A stretch of 64,000 nucleotides of DNA. Source: Alphaproteobacteria bacterium. Its GTDB lineage: Bacteria > Pseudomonadota > Alphaproteobacteria > CACIAM-22H2. The notes below the pieces were generated by a model. That model searched no databases. It was not told the origin of the DNA and saw nothing but the letters and a program-made list of their open reading frames with translations. Numbering within the stretch: position 1 is the first letter of the stretch; the number at the start of each line of letters is the position of its first letter. A program made the translations under genes and the position numbers. Of this stretch, positions 50,159-57,998 are shown piece after piece. Location of the stretch: NCBI GenBank assembly GCA_016793165.1, contig JAEULA010000089.1, positions 246,267 to 310,266 of the forward strand, read 5' to 3'.

Positions 50159-50998
50159 TCAGCCCTTCACGCCGCCGGCGCCCCAGCCGGCAATCAGGTA
50201 GCGCTGCACCGAGACGAAGAAGACGAGCGCGGGGATCGTGATCATCACGCCCGCGGCCATGATCACGCCCCAGTCCGTCACGCTCGACTCGTAGAGATCC
50301 TGGATGCCGATGGGCAGCGTCTTGAGCTCGTCCTTGCCGATGAGCACGCGCGCGAAGAGGTAGTCGTTCCAGGCGACGATGAAGGTGAAGATCGAGACGG
50401 CGATCACGCCCGGCAGCGCCATCGGCACGACCACGCGCGCCACCGCCTGCGGGCGCGAGGCGCCGTCGATCATCGCCGCCTCCTCGAGCTCGAGCGGGAT
50501 CGACTGGAAGAACGAGCGCAACAGCCACATCGAGAAGGGGAGGCTGAAGCTGGCGTAGGACAGCATCAGCCCGAAATGCGAGTTCGTCAGGCCGAGCTTG
50601 CGCATCATGATGTAGAACGGGATCACGATCATGATCGGCGCGAACATGTAGGTGAACAGCATCACCGTCGCGATCGACTCCCTGCCCTTGAAGCGGAAGC
50701 GCGTGATGCCGTAGGCGGCGAGCACCGCAACCAGGATCGTCATCACGGTCGAGCCGCCGGCGACCCAGATCGAGTTGAGGAAGTAGGTCTCGAACCGGGT
50801 CTGGTCGAAGAGCCGGCGATAGGCGTCGAGATGCGGGGCCGCGGTCCAGATGCTCGGCGTCGCCGTGATGATCTCGCGGTCCGGCTTGACGGAGGTGAGC
50901 GCCATCCAGAACAGCGGGAAGCCGCAGGCGAAGGCGAGCAGCGCCGCCCCGAGATAGACGGTGCCGCGCTCGACGAGATGGCGGACCGTCGGGCTCAC
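50159..50998 (-). CDS. Sugar-type ABC transporter permease (MalG family)
   Basis: A 279-residue permease with about six membrane spans and the EAA loop ELEEAAMIDGASRPQAVARVVVPMALPG (in parts). FIVAWNDYLFARVL is typical of MalG-type subunits. GTG 50998 overlaps the MalF-type stop as GTGA (50995-50998). It works as a heterodimer with that subunit and the binding protein at 52129. No ATPase is encoded in this cluster. Confidence 0.94.
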   Translation of the reverse strand: MSPTVRHLVERGTVYLGAALLAFACGFPLFWMALTSVKPDREIITATPSIWTAAPHLDAYRRLFDQTRFETYFLNSIWVAGGSTVMTILVAVLAAYGITRFRFKGRESIATVMLFTYMFAPIMIVIPFYIMMRKLGLTNSHFGLMLSYASFSLPFSMWLLRSFFQSIPLELEEAAMIDGASRPQAVARVVVPMALPGVIAVSIFTFIVAWNDYLFARVLIGKDELKTLPIGIQDLYESSVTDWGVIMAAGVMITIPALVFFVSVQRYLIAGWGAGGVKG

Positions 50999-51945
50999 GC
51001 GTGCTCGTCCCGGCGGAAGAGCCTGAAGTAGACGAGCGCGAAGGCGGAGAGCATGAGGAACATGATCACCGACAGCGCCGCGCCGAAGCCGACCTGCAGC
51101 TCGCCGAAGCTCTTTACGAAGGTGTAGATCGGCAGGGTGCGCACCGACTGGCCGAGGCCTCCCGCGCCCGCGAAGAGCCAGATCAGGTCGAACTTCGTGA
51201 ACATGAACATGAAGCGCAGCAGCACGATGACGAAGAGCACGCCGCGGATCTGCGGCAGGGTCACGTGCCAGAAGCGGCGAAGCACGCCGGCGCCGTCGAC
51301 CTTCGCGGCGGCATAGAGCTCGGTGTCGATCGTCTGCAGCCGCGCGAGCACCCCGATCACCACGAAGGGGAAGAAGGTCCAGGTGCTGGCGAGGATCATC
51401 GTCAGCATCACGTGGTCGGGATCGAAGAACACCGGCGCGCGCGCCATCAGCCCGCTCGACTCGATCATGTACTTCGCGACGCCGTAGCTGTCGTTGAAGA
51501 TCCAGCGCATCAGGATGACGACCACGATCGTCGGCATCATATAGGGGAACAGCGTCAGCGCGCGCACGAGGCCGCGGCCGACGAAGCTCTGGTGCAGCAG
51601 CAGCGCGGCGGCGACGCCGACGACGATCTGCAGGCCGAGCGAGCCGAAGGCGTAGATGCCGCCGAGCCGGATCGACGTCCAGAAGTCCTCGTCCTCCCAG
51701 ATCCACTCGAAGTTCTGGAAGCCGACGAAGGTCTCGATCGGCATGTAGGCGTGCTTGGAGTGCAGGCTCAGATAGAACGAGTAGCCGACCGGATAGAGGA
51801 TCAGGCCGAGCACCAGGATCACCGCCGGCGCCAGCAGGACGTAGCCCCACCAATGCTCGGGCACGCGGCGCTCGCGCGGCTCGCGCTTGGGCAGGTTGAG
51901 GGGGCCGAGGACGCTGGTCCTGGAGGCGGTGGACGTGGATGCCAT
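50995..51945 (-). CDS. Sugar-type ABC transporter permease (MalF family)
   Basis: A 316-residue permease. The N-terminal tail is Thr/Arg/Pro-rich, followed by six spans beginning WWGYVLLAPAVILVLGLILYP. The EAA loop is ELYAAAKVDGAGVLRRFWHVTLPQI in parts. Its gene is separated from the binding-protein gene by 183 bases that contain repeat element A, an unusually long gap for an operon in this window. Confidence 0.94.
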   Translation of the reverse strand: MASTSTASRTSVLGPLNLPKREPRERRVPEHWWGYVLLAPAVILVLGLILYPVGYSFYLSLHSKHAYMPIETFVGFQNFEWIWEDEDFWTSIRLGGIYAFGSLGLQIVVGVAAALLLHQSFVGRGLVRALTLFPYMMPTIVVVILMRWIFNDSYGVAKYMIESSGLMARAPVFFDPDHVMLTMILASTWTFFPFVVIGVLARLQTIDTELYAAAKVDGAGVLRRFWHVTLPQIRGVLFVIVLLRFMFMFTKFDLIWLFAGAGGLGQSVRTLPIYTFVKSFGELQVGFGAALSVIMFLMLSAFALVYFRLFRRDEHA

Positions 51946-51951
51946 TGTCGA

Positions 51952-52034
51952 GTCGACGGCGTCTCTCCTTCTGTGCCGCTCGGCGGCATAGAAGGGGTGG
52001 CCGCGAAGCGGCCGGGGAGGTCGACGGCGTCTCT
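51952..52034. repeat. Direct repeat pair inside repeat element A
   Basis: GTCGACGGCGTCTCT occurs at 51952-51966 and again at 52020-52034, 68 bases apart, framing the third hairpin of element A. It suggests that the element is built from two related modules. Confidence 0.7.
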
Positions 52035-52116
52035 CGCGAGCCGCTTCTGACCTCCCCGTCAGCAGCGCTGCGCGCCGCTGCCACCCCTCCTATTCGTCCG
52101 CGGCGAACAGGAGGGG
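51965..52116 (-). repeat. Three-hairpin intergenic repeat, copy A
   Basis: Three inverted repeats in a row: CTCCTTCTGTGCCG / CGGCATAGAAGGGG (51965-51978, 51984-51997, 12 of 14 pairs); CGGGGAGGTC / GACCTCCCCG (52013-52022, 52049-52058, perfect); CCCCTCCTATTCG / CGAACAGGAGGGG (52084-52096, 52104-52116, 12 of 13). The reverse complement aligns along its length with copy B at 61643-61789. It sits between the binding-protein and MalF-type genes of one operon, where it could stabilise the upstream transcript segment as REP elements do in enterobacterial malE-malF. Confidence 0.75.
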
Positions 52117-52128
52117 AGACTCACTCCG

Positions 52129-53496
52129 TCACCAGGTCTTGTAGCCGAGCTGGGTGATGAGCTGCTCGGCGCGCTGCTGCGCGCGCCGGGCCGCGTCGGC
52201 CGGCGAGCGCTGGCCGCGCGCGACCTCGGTCACCATGTCGACCAGGATCGTCGAATTGGCGAGCTCGGCGATGAACGGGAAGTCGAGATCCTTCCACTCC
52301 GTGATCATCACGGGCTTCGGCTCGTTCTTCTCGATCACCTCGTGCTGGGCGTCGACCCAGAACTTCCACTTCTGGAACGCCGGCGTCGCGAGGTAGCGGG
52401 CGTCCTGGCGCAGCGACTTCGTCACCGGGAAGAAGTGCACCGGCACGCTCTGGATGTACTTGAGGTAGTTGTCGGGCTGGTGGAAGAACTTGAGGAAGGC
52501 GACCGCCTCCTCCGGATACTTCGAGTTCTTGAACACCATCCAGGGCTCGGAATCGAACTGCGTGAGGAAGCCCTTGCCGCTGGCGCTCGGGCCGACCGGC
52601 TTGGTGCGGTAGACGCCGATGTCGCCCTTGGCGACCGCGTCGGCGGCGTACTGCTCGAAGTAGTCGGTGCCGCGGCCCCAGCCCAGGATCATCGCCGCCT
52701 TGCCGGTCGCGATGTCTGCGAAGGTGTCGAGGTAGCCGCGCGACAGCCAGTCCGGCGCGAGGCAGCAATCCGCGAGCTCCTTCCAGAACTCGAGCGTCTC
52801 GATGACCGGCTTCTCGGTGAAGGTGGGGCGGCCCTTCTCGTCGAACAGCCTGCCGCCGTTCGACCCGACCCACATGTAGACGTCCTCGTTGATGAAGAAG
52901 CCCGGGCCCGCGAGGCTCAGGCCGTAGCGGCCCTTCGACTTGTCGGTGAGCTTCTTCAGCTGGTCGACCCACTCGCGCCACGTCGCCGGCGCCTTCTCCG
53001 GATCGAGTCCCGCTTCGCGCATGAAGTCCTTGCGATAGATGATCAGGTCGACGCCGACCGCATGGGCGAGGCCGTAATAGGTCTTCGTCTTCTCGTTGAA
53101 GTCGAGCTTGCGCACGACCGGGAAGATGTCGTCCTCGCCGATCGAGGCGATCAGGTCGTTGAGCGGGCGCAGCAGGCCCTTCGCCGCGAGCGAGCGTTCG
53201 ATGTAGGTCTGGCCGTGCGCGATCTCCGGGAAGGAGTTCGACGCCAGCGCCGCCTGCATCTTCTTGTCGAGGTCGCCCCAGGCGAGCGCCTCCTGCACCA
53301 CCTTCACGCCCGGGTTGGCCTTCTCGAAGTCCGCGATGATGCCGTCGATCACGGCCTTGGTGCGGGCGTTCGGCTCGGTGTGCCAGACGTTCACGACCTT
53401 CTGCGCCAGCGCCGGCGCCGCGCCCAGCAGCGCGATGGCCGCGCCCGCGGCGAGGCCCGTGCGCCAGAGGCGGCGCAATCCCATTCGCATCGTCAT
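52129..53496 (-). CDS. Sugar-type ABC transporter substrate-binding protein (family 1)
   Basis: A 455-residue extracellular binding protein. Signal peptide: Arg-rich start, hydrophobic core AAGAAIALLGAAPA, cleavage after ALA at about residue 30. The mature part opens KVVNVWHTEPNARTKAVIDGIIADFEKANPGV (in parts), characteristic of MalE/UgpB-like proteins. GAGGGAG lies upstream of ATG 53496; an ATG two codons in is an equally placed alternative. It serves the permeases at 50159-51945. Confidence 0.95.
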   Translation of the reverse strand: MTMRMGLRRLWRTGLAAGAAIALLGAAPALAQKVVNVWHTEPNARTKAVIDGIIADFEKANPGVKVVQEALAWGDLDKKMQAALASNSFPEIAHGQTYIERSLAAKGLLRPLNDLIASIGEDDIFPVVRKLDFNEKTKTYYGLAHAVGVDLIIYRKDFMREAGLDPEKAPATWREWVDQLKKLTDKSKGRYGLSLAGPGFFINEDVYMWVGSNGGRLFDEKGRPTFTEKPVIETLEFWKELADCCLAPDWLSRGYLDTFADIATGKAAMILGWGRGTDYFEQYAADAVAKGDIGVYRTKPVGPSASGKGFLTQFDSEPWMVFKNSKYPEEAVAFLKFFHQPDNYLKYIQSVPVHFFPVTKSLRQDARYLATPAFQKWKFWVDAQHEVIEKNEPKPVMITEWKDLDFPFIAELANSTILVDMVTEVARGQRSPADAARRAQQRAEQLITQLGYKTW

Positions 53497-53662
53497 CTCC
53501 CTCTCCCTCGTTGCGCGGCCGTCCCGCTGCGCGGGTCTCCGCCGGGCGCCGATCTTGTCATCGGCGCCGCGCGGCCGGCAAGGACGACGCCCGGCAGGGA
53601 GAACGCCTCGTCTCGACGTCGCGGGCCGTCTAGTCTCGCGGAACCACCGGAGGAATCGTCCC

Positions 53663-54676
53663 ATGCATCGCATCGTCGTCATCGGCCTCGGCATGGCCGT
53701 GAAGCCCCACGCGCTCGCCCTGCGCGACCTCGCCGCGCGCGTCGAGGTGGCGGCCGGCTTCAGCCGCAGCGCCGATCGCCGCGCCGCGTTCAAGTCGACC
53801 TACGGGTTCCCGGTCAGCGACGATCTCGACGCGCTGCTCGCGGACAGGTCGATCGACACCGCGATGATCCTCACTCCGCCCTGGGCGCATGGCGAGCTCG
53901 CGCGACGCTGCGCCGCCGCGGGCAAGCACGTGCTGCTGGAGAAGCCGATCGAGGCGACGCTCGAGCGCGCGGTCGAGACGGTCGAGGCGTGCGAGAAGGC
54001 CGGGGTCAAGCTCGCCATCGTCTTCCAGCACCGGTTCCGCCTCGGCGCGCTCAAGCTCGCGGAGCTGATCGCGAGCGGCCGGCTCGGCCGGCTGATGTCG
54101 TGCTCAGCCCAGGTGCGCTGGTGGCGCGGGCCCGATTATTTCGCCCAGCCCGGCCGCGGCATGAAGGCCCGCGACGGCGGCGGCGTGCTGCTCACGCAGG
54201 CGATCCATACGCTCGACCTGTTCCTGAGCCTCGCCGGACCGGTCGCAGAGGTCAGCGCGTTCCACGCCAACAGCGGCTTGCGCGCCATCGACACCGAGGA
54301 CGTCGCCGCGGCGGCGCTTCGCTTCGAGAGCGGCGCCATCGGCACGATCGACGCGACCTCGACCGCCTATCCCGGCTATCCCGAGCGCATCGAGATCGCC
54401 GGCGACAAGGGCTCGGCGGTGCTGGAGATCGAGCGGCTGCGTGTCCAGCTGATGGACGGCACGGTGATCGAGGAGGGCGGGACGGGCGGCGGCGGCGGCG
54501 GCGCCGATCCGATGGCGTTCGATCATGCGGCGAACACGCGGCTGCTCGCGGACTTCCTCGACGCGATCGACCGGAACCGCGCACCGAAGACCAACGGCCG
54601 CTCCGCCCTTCACGTCCATCGCCTGATCGCGGCGATGCTGGCGAGCGGAGGCAGGCCGGTCGGCGTCGGCGCGTAG
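53663..54676 (+). CDS. Gfo/Idh/MocA-family oxidoreductase
   Basis: A 337-residue NAD(P)-dependent oxidoreductase. N-terminal Rossmann motif IVVIGLGMAVKPHA, the signature Lys in VLLEKPIEATLE, and the active-site His region GGGVLLTQAIHTLDL. The family acts on sugars, inositols and amino sugars, which fits the divergent sugar importer 166 bases away. GGAGG at 53649-53653 supports the start. A polyglycine loop (GGTGGGGGGAD) lies near residue 275. Confidence 0.94.
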   Translation: MHRIVVIGLGMAVKPHALALRDLAARVEVAAGFSRSADRRAAFKSTYGFPVSDDLDALLADRSIDTAMILTPPWAHGELARRCAAAGKHVLLEKPIEATLERAVETVEACEKAGVKLAIVFQHRFRLGALKLAELIASGRLGRLMSCSAQVRWWRGPDYFAQPGRGMKARDGGGVLLTQAIHTLDLFLSLAGPVAEVSAFHANSGLRAIDTEDVAAAALRFESGAIGTIDATSTAYPGYPERIEIAGDKGSAVLEIERLRVQLMDGTVIEEGGTGGGGGGADPMAFDHAANTRLLADFLDAIDRNRAPKTNGRSALHVHRLIAAMLASGGRPVGVGA

Positions 54677-54749
54677 CGAAGGGATGGCGTCCGGGCCTTC
54701 AGGGGGCCGCCCGAGGCTCCGGATCGGACCGGCTCCCGGCCCCCGGCCC
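54677..54749. other. Start of a 461-base spacer
   Basis: The spacer 54677-55137 between the Gfo/Idh/MocA gene and the next - strand dehydrogenase holds only the small membrane-protein frame at 54750-55010. The flanking parts (54677-54749 and 55011-55137) show nothing recognisable. Confidence 0.4.
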
Positions 54750-55010
54750 CTAAGCTCCGACCCTGGCCATGCCGATGATCCCAATCCGTATCCAGAATCC
54801 GTTCAGCAGCGTGTAGGCGGAGTCCTTCCGCAAGGCGGCACACCACGTCGGCGGCACGGCGTCCGCCGTATTGAATATCCAGACGAACATGAACGGACTC
54901 TGCGGCCCCATCGAGCTCACCAATGTGAAGCTGAAGATGCGCATGACCACGCCGGTCATTGCCAAGCTCTTCATGTTCGAGGCGATGAAGGCGTCGATGC
55001 CACCCGACAA
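54750..55010 (-). CDS. Small membrane protein, possibly degenerate
   Basis: An 86-residue frame with two to three hydrophobic segments: FSFTLVSSMGPQSPFMFVWIFNTADA, WCAALRKDSAYTLLNGFWI and IGIIGMARV (in parts). The pattern NTADA...TWC...LRKDSAYTLLNGFW resembles a family of small two-span membrane proteins with unknown function (CBU_0592-like type, from memory). Pro-Pro and Arg residues interrupt the predicted membrane segments and third-position GC is lower than in neighbours, so it may be a decaying gene. Confidence 0.45.
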   Translation of the reverse strand: MSGGIDAFIASNMKSLAMTGVVMRIFSFTLVSSMGPQSPFMFVWIFNTADAVPPTWCAALRKDSAYTLLNGFWIRIGIIGMARVGA

Positions 55011-55137
55011 TGTCCGCCTCTGCGGCGATCGGAGATTCAGCGCGATGTCGGGACGAGGCCCCTCGAGCGAAGACGGGCACGCCTTGGCCGGGCCGTGCGT
55101 GGGAACCGCCCGGTCGCGGCGCCGCGCCCGGAACGAC

Positions 55138-56034
55138 TCATCTGCTCTCGGGAGGGCCGATGCCGGCGAGCCGCTCGAAGGCCTCGAGCACCGAATAGAT
55201 CTCCCGTTTTCCGCCGCCGGTGGCCTGGGCGAAGGCCATGACCTGCCGTGCCGCTGAGATCAGCGGCAGGGGCACGCGATCCTTGCGAGCCGTCTCGAGG
55301 ATGATGTCGACGTCCTTGGCCGCCGTGTCGATGTCCGAGGGCGGATCGTCGAACAGCCGCCGCTTGAGCACCGGCGCCTTCAAGCTGAGCTGGCGCGAAC
55401 CGAGCGGGCCGGCCTCGAGCACGTCCACCATGGTGTCGATCGACAGGCCGCCCTTCTGCCCGAAGGCCAATGCCTCGCCGATCATGGCGGAGTAGGCGCC
55501 GACGATCAGGCTGTGGACGAGCTTGAGATAGGCTGCGGCGTCCCCTTCGCCGACATGGACGACCGTGGCCGCCATGGCTGCGAAGGCCGCGCGCGCGCGA
55601 TCGAAATCCGCCAATGCGCCGGAAGCGAACAGAGTGAGCTTAGCGGACTCGGCGAGCCCGATGCTGCCGGCAACCTTGGCGCAGAGATAACCGATCCCGG
55701 TCGCCCCCGCCGCCGCGGAGACCTCCGCCGAGGCTGCGGGGGAGACGGTCGAGAGATCGCAATAGAGGTGGCCTCGCCGGGCTCCCTTCAAGACGCCCGT
55801 GTCGTCCAGCGCCACGCTGCGCAGGATGGCGTCGTTCATGATCATGGACAGCGAGATGTCCGCGCGCCCGGCGGCGTCGCCCGGCGACGTCGCGACCGCT
55901 CCGCCGGCCTCGGCCAGCAGCGCCAGCCGCTTCGGATCGATGTCGCTGCCGACGACGCGAAATCCCGCGCGCAGGAGGTTGCGCGCCATCGGCAATCCCA
56001 TGCGGCCGAGCCCGATGAAGGCGATCGTGGTCAT
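55138..56034 (-). CDS. NAD(P)-dependent dehydrogenase, 3-hydroxyisobutyrate dehydrogenase family
   Basis: A 298-residue beta-hydroxyacid dehydrogenase with Rossmann motif AFIGLGRMGLPMA (5-17). The catalytic Lys171 is present in GDAAAYLKLVHSL, but the Asn expected four residues later is Ser175, and the usual DAPVSGG substrate loop reads CAKVAGS. It may therefore act on an unusual substrate. The other family member in this window (23601-24494) keeps the Asn. It lies seven bases downstream of no partner; the ABC ATPase stop is at 56041, six bases beyond its start, so it is the distal gene of the sugar-import operon. Confidence 0.92.
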   Translation of the reverse strand: MTTIAFIGLGRMGLPMARNLLRAGFRVVGSDIDPKRLALLAEAGGAVATSPGDAAGRADISLSMIMNDAILRSVALDDTGVLKGARRGHLYCDLSTVSPAASAEVSAAAGATGIGYLCAKVAGSIGLAESAKLTLFASGALADFDRARAAFAAMAATVVHVGEGDAAAYLKLVHSLIVGAYSAMIGEALAFGQKGGLSIDTMVDVLEAGPLGSRQLSLKAPVLKRRLFDDPPSDIDTAAKDVDIILETARKDRVPLPLISAARQVMAFAQATGGGKREIYSVLEAFERLAGIGPPESR

Positions 56035-56040
56035 GGTGGG

Positions 56041-57096
56041 TCAGAGCCTGATGCGGTCTTCGCTGGCGGCGTCGAACAGGTAGCTTCTGGCGGGGTCGAA
56101 GCTGATGCCGATCCGGTCGCCGATCTCGCAGCGGAAGTGCCGGTCGCCGCGCGCCGCGATGTGCTTGCCGGCGATCGTGACGGTGACGAGCACCGACTCG
56201 CCGGTCAGCTCGAAGGCGTAGACCGGCGCATCGAGGAGGCCGGCGCCGGGCGCCACGACGCTCACGTCCTCGGGGCGCACGCCCAGCACGACACCGTCGC
56301 GAGTCCCGCCGCCGAGGCGCGGCACGGTCAGCGCGCCGCCGCGGAATGCGCCGTCGATCAGCGCGCCCTGAACCAGGTTCATGCTCGGCGAGCCGATGAA
56401 CCCGGCGACGAACAGGTTGGCCGGGTCGTTGTAGATGACCTCGGGCGCCGCGAGCTGCTTGATCACGCCCTTGTCCATCACGGCGATGCGCGTGGCGAGC
56501 GTCATGGCCTCCATCTGGTCGTGGGTCACGTAGATCGTGGTGATCCGCAGCTCGTGATGCAGATGCTTGAGCTCGGCGCGCATCGTGACGCGCAGCTTGG
56601 CGTCGAGATTGGACAGCGGCTCGTCCATCAGGAAGACGCGCGGCGTGCGCACCAGCGAGCGCGCCAGCGCCACGCGCTGGCGCTGTCCGCCGGAGAGCTG
56701 GCCCGGCTTCCGGTCGAGATAGGGGCCGAGCTCCACCTTCGCGGCGGCCGCGTCGACCATGCGCGCGATGTCCGGCCTGGCGTGGCCGCGCACCTTGAGC
56801 GGATAGCCGATGTTCTCGCGCACGGTCATGTGCGGGTAGAGCCCGTAGTTCTGGAACACCATGGCGACATCGCGCTCGCGCGGCGGCATGTCGTTGACCA
56901 TGTCGTCGCCGATCCAGATCTCGCCGCTCGTCGGCTCCTCGAGCCCGGCGACCATGCGCATGGTCGTCGTCTTGCCGCAGCCGGACGGCCCCAGGAGCAC
57001 GAGGAACTCGGTGTCGTCGACATGGAGGTCGAGGTCGCGGACGCCGAAGAATTCACCCCAGCGCTTGCTGACACCCTTGAAGTTGACGCTGGCCAT
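56041..57096 (-). CDS. Sugar-type ABC transporter ATPase (MalK/UgpC family)
   Basis: A 351-residue ATPase: Walker A GPSGCGKTT, Q-loop FQNYGLYPHMTV, signature LSGGQRQR, Walker B VFLMDEPLSNLD, H-loop THDQ. The C-terminal TOBE/OB domain contains VLGVRPEDVSV. It powers the permeases encoded just upstream. As the only MalK-type ATPase in the window it is also the best local candidate to serve the ATPase-less importer at 50159-53496, since such ATPases are known to be shared. Confidence 0.95.
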   Translation of the reverse strand: MASVNFKGVSKRWGEFFGVRDLDLHVDDTEFLVLLGPSGCGKTTTMRMVAGLEEPTSGEIWIGDDMVNDMPPRERDVAMVFQNYGLYPHMTVRENIGYPLKVRGHARPDIARMVDAAAAKVELGPYLDRKPGQLSGGQRQRVALARSLVRTPRVFLMDEPLSNLDAKLRVTMRAELKHLHHELRITTIYVTHDQMEAMTLATRIAVMDKGVIKQLAAPEVIYNDPANLFVAGFIGSPSMNLVQGALIDGAFRGGALTVPRLGGGTRDGVVLGVRPEDVSVVAPGAGLLDAPVYAFELTGESVLVTVTIAGKHIAARGDRHFRCEIGDRIGISFDPARSYLFDAASEDRIRL

Positions 57097-57116
57097 CGGG
57101 CCTCCGCGGCGGACCC

Positions 57117-57998
57117 TCAGCGCACGGCGCCGAGGTTCATGCCCTTGGTGAAGTGTTTCTGGATGATCATCGCGAAGAAGAACATCGGGACGGTGATGAT
57201 GATGCCGGTGGCGGCGATCAGCTCCCACACCGGTCCGCGCTCGAGGACGAAGCCGACGATTCCGACCGGCAACGGTACGACGCTCTCGCGCGACAGGAGG
57301 TACCCGAAGAGGAACTCGTTCCAGGTGATGATGAAGCAGAAGATGGCCGCCGTCAGGATCCCGGGCCGTGCCATCGGGACGACGATGTCCCAGATCACGC
57401 GCGCCCGGCTGGCGCCGTCGACGATGGCCGCCTCCTCGGTCTCGATCGGGATGGCGTCGATGAAGCCCTTGATCGTCCAGATCGCGTAAGGGAGCACGAT
57501 CGCGAGATCGACGAGGATGAGCGCGTAGTAGGTATCGAGCAGGGCGAGATTGCGGAACATGACGTAGAACGGCAGCACGATGGTCACCGCCGGGATGAAC
57601 TGCGTCAGCAGGATCCATTGGAACATCGCGCGCTTGAGCGGGAAGTGCAGCCGCGAGAACGCATAGGCCGCGCAGACCGCGATCGGGATCGCCACGACGA
57701 CCGTCGACACGGCGATCACGGTGCTGTTGACGATCTTCTCCGCGATGCGCCAGCGCGGATTGAACACCTGCTGGAAATTCTCGAGGGTCGGCGGGAACCA
57801 CATCGTGTAGCTGTAGACGTAGCGGGGACTCTTGAACGCCGTCATCACCATCCAGACGATCGGGAACAGGATGATGATCGCGACGGCGATCAGGGTCAGG
57901 ATCTCCAGCGCCTTGAGAACCCGGCGCCGGCGCAGCAAGGCGGCGCGGCGCTCCTCTGCGGAACGGGTCGGGGCGCGGCGGGGGACGACGGCGCTCAT
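57117..57998 (-). CDS. Sugar-type ABC transporter permease (MalG family)
   Basis: A 293-residue permease with an Arg-rich N-terminal tail (RSAEERRAALLRRRRVLKA), six spans, and the EAA loop ETEEAAIVDGASRARVIWDIVVPMARPG in parts. FIITWNEFLFGYLL is MalG-typical. ATGA overlap (57995-57998) with the upstream MalF-type gene. Confidence 0.95.
   Translation of the reverse strand: MSAVVPRRAPTRSAEERRAALLRRRRVLKALEILTLIAVAIIILFPIVWMVMTAFKSPRYVYSYTMWFPPTLENFQQVFNPRWRIAEKIVNSTVIAVSTVVVAIPIAVCAAYAFSRLHFPLKRAMFQWILLTQFIPAVTIVLPFYVMFRNLALLDTYYALILVDLAIVLPYAIWTIKGFIDAIPIETEEAAIVDGASRARVIWDIVVPMARPGILTAAIFCFIITWNEFLFGYLLSRESVVPLPVGIVGFVLERGPVWELIAATGIIITVPMFFFAMIIQKHFTKGMNLGAVR

Noticed and set aside
51952..52116. 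Element A as a CRISPR array
   Set aside because: Only two direct repeats of 15 bases with dissimilar spacing and strong internal hairpins; no cas genes.
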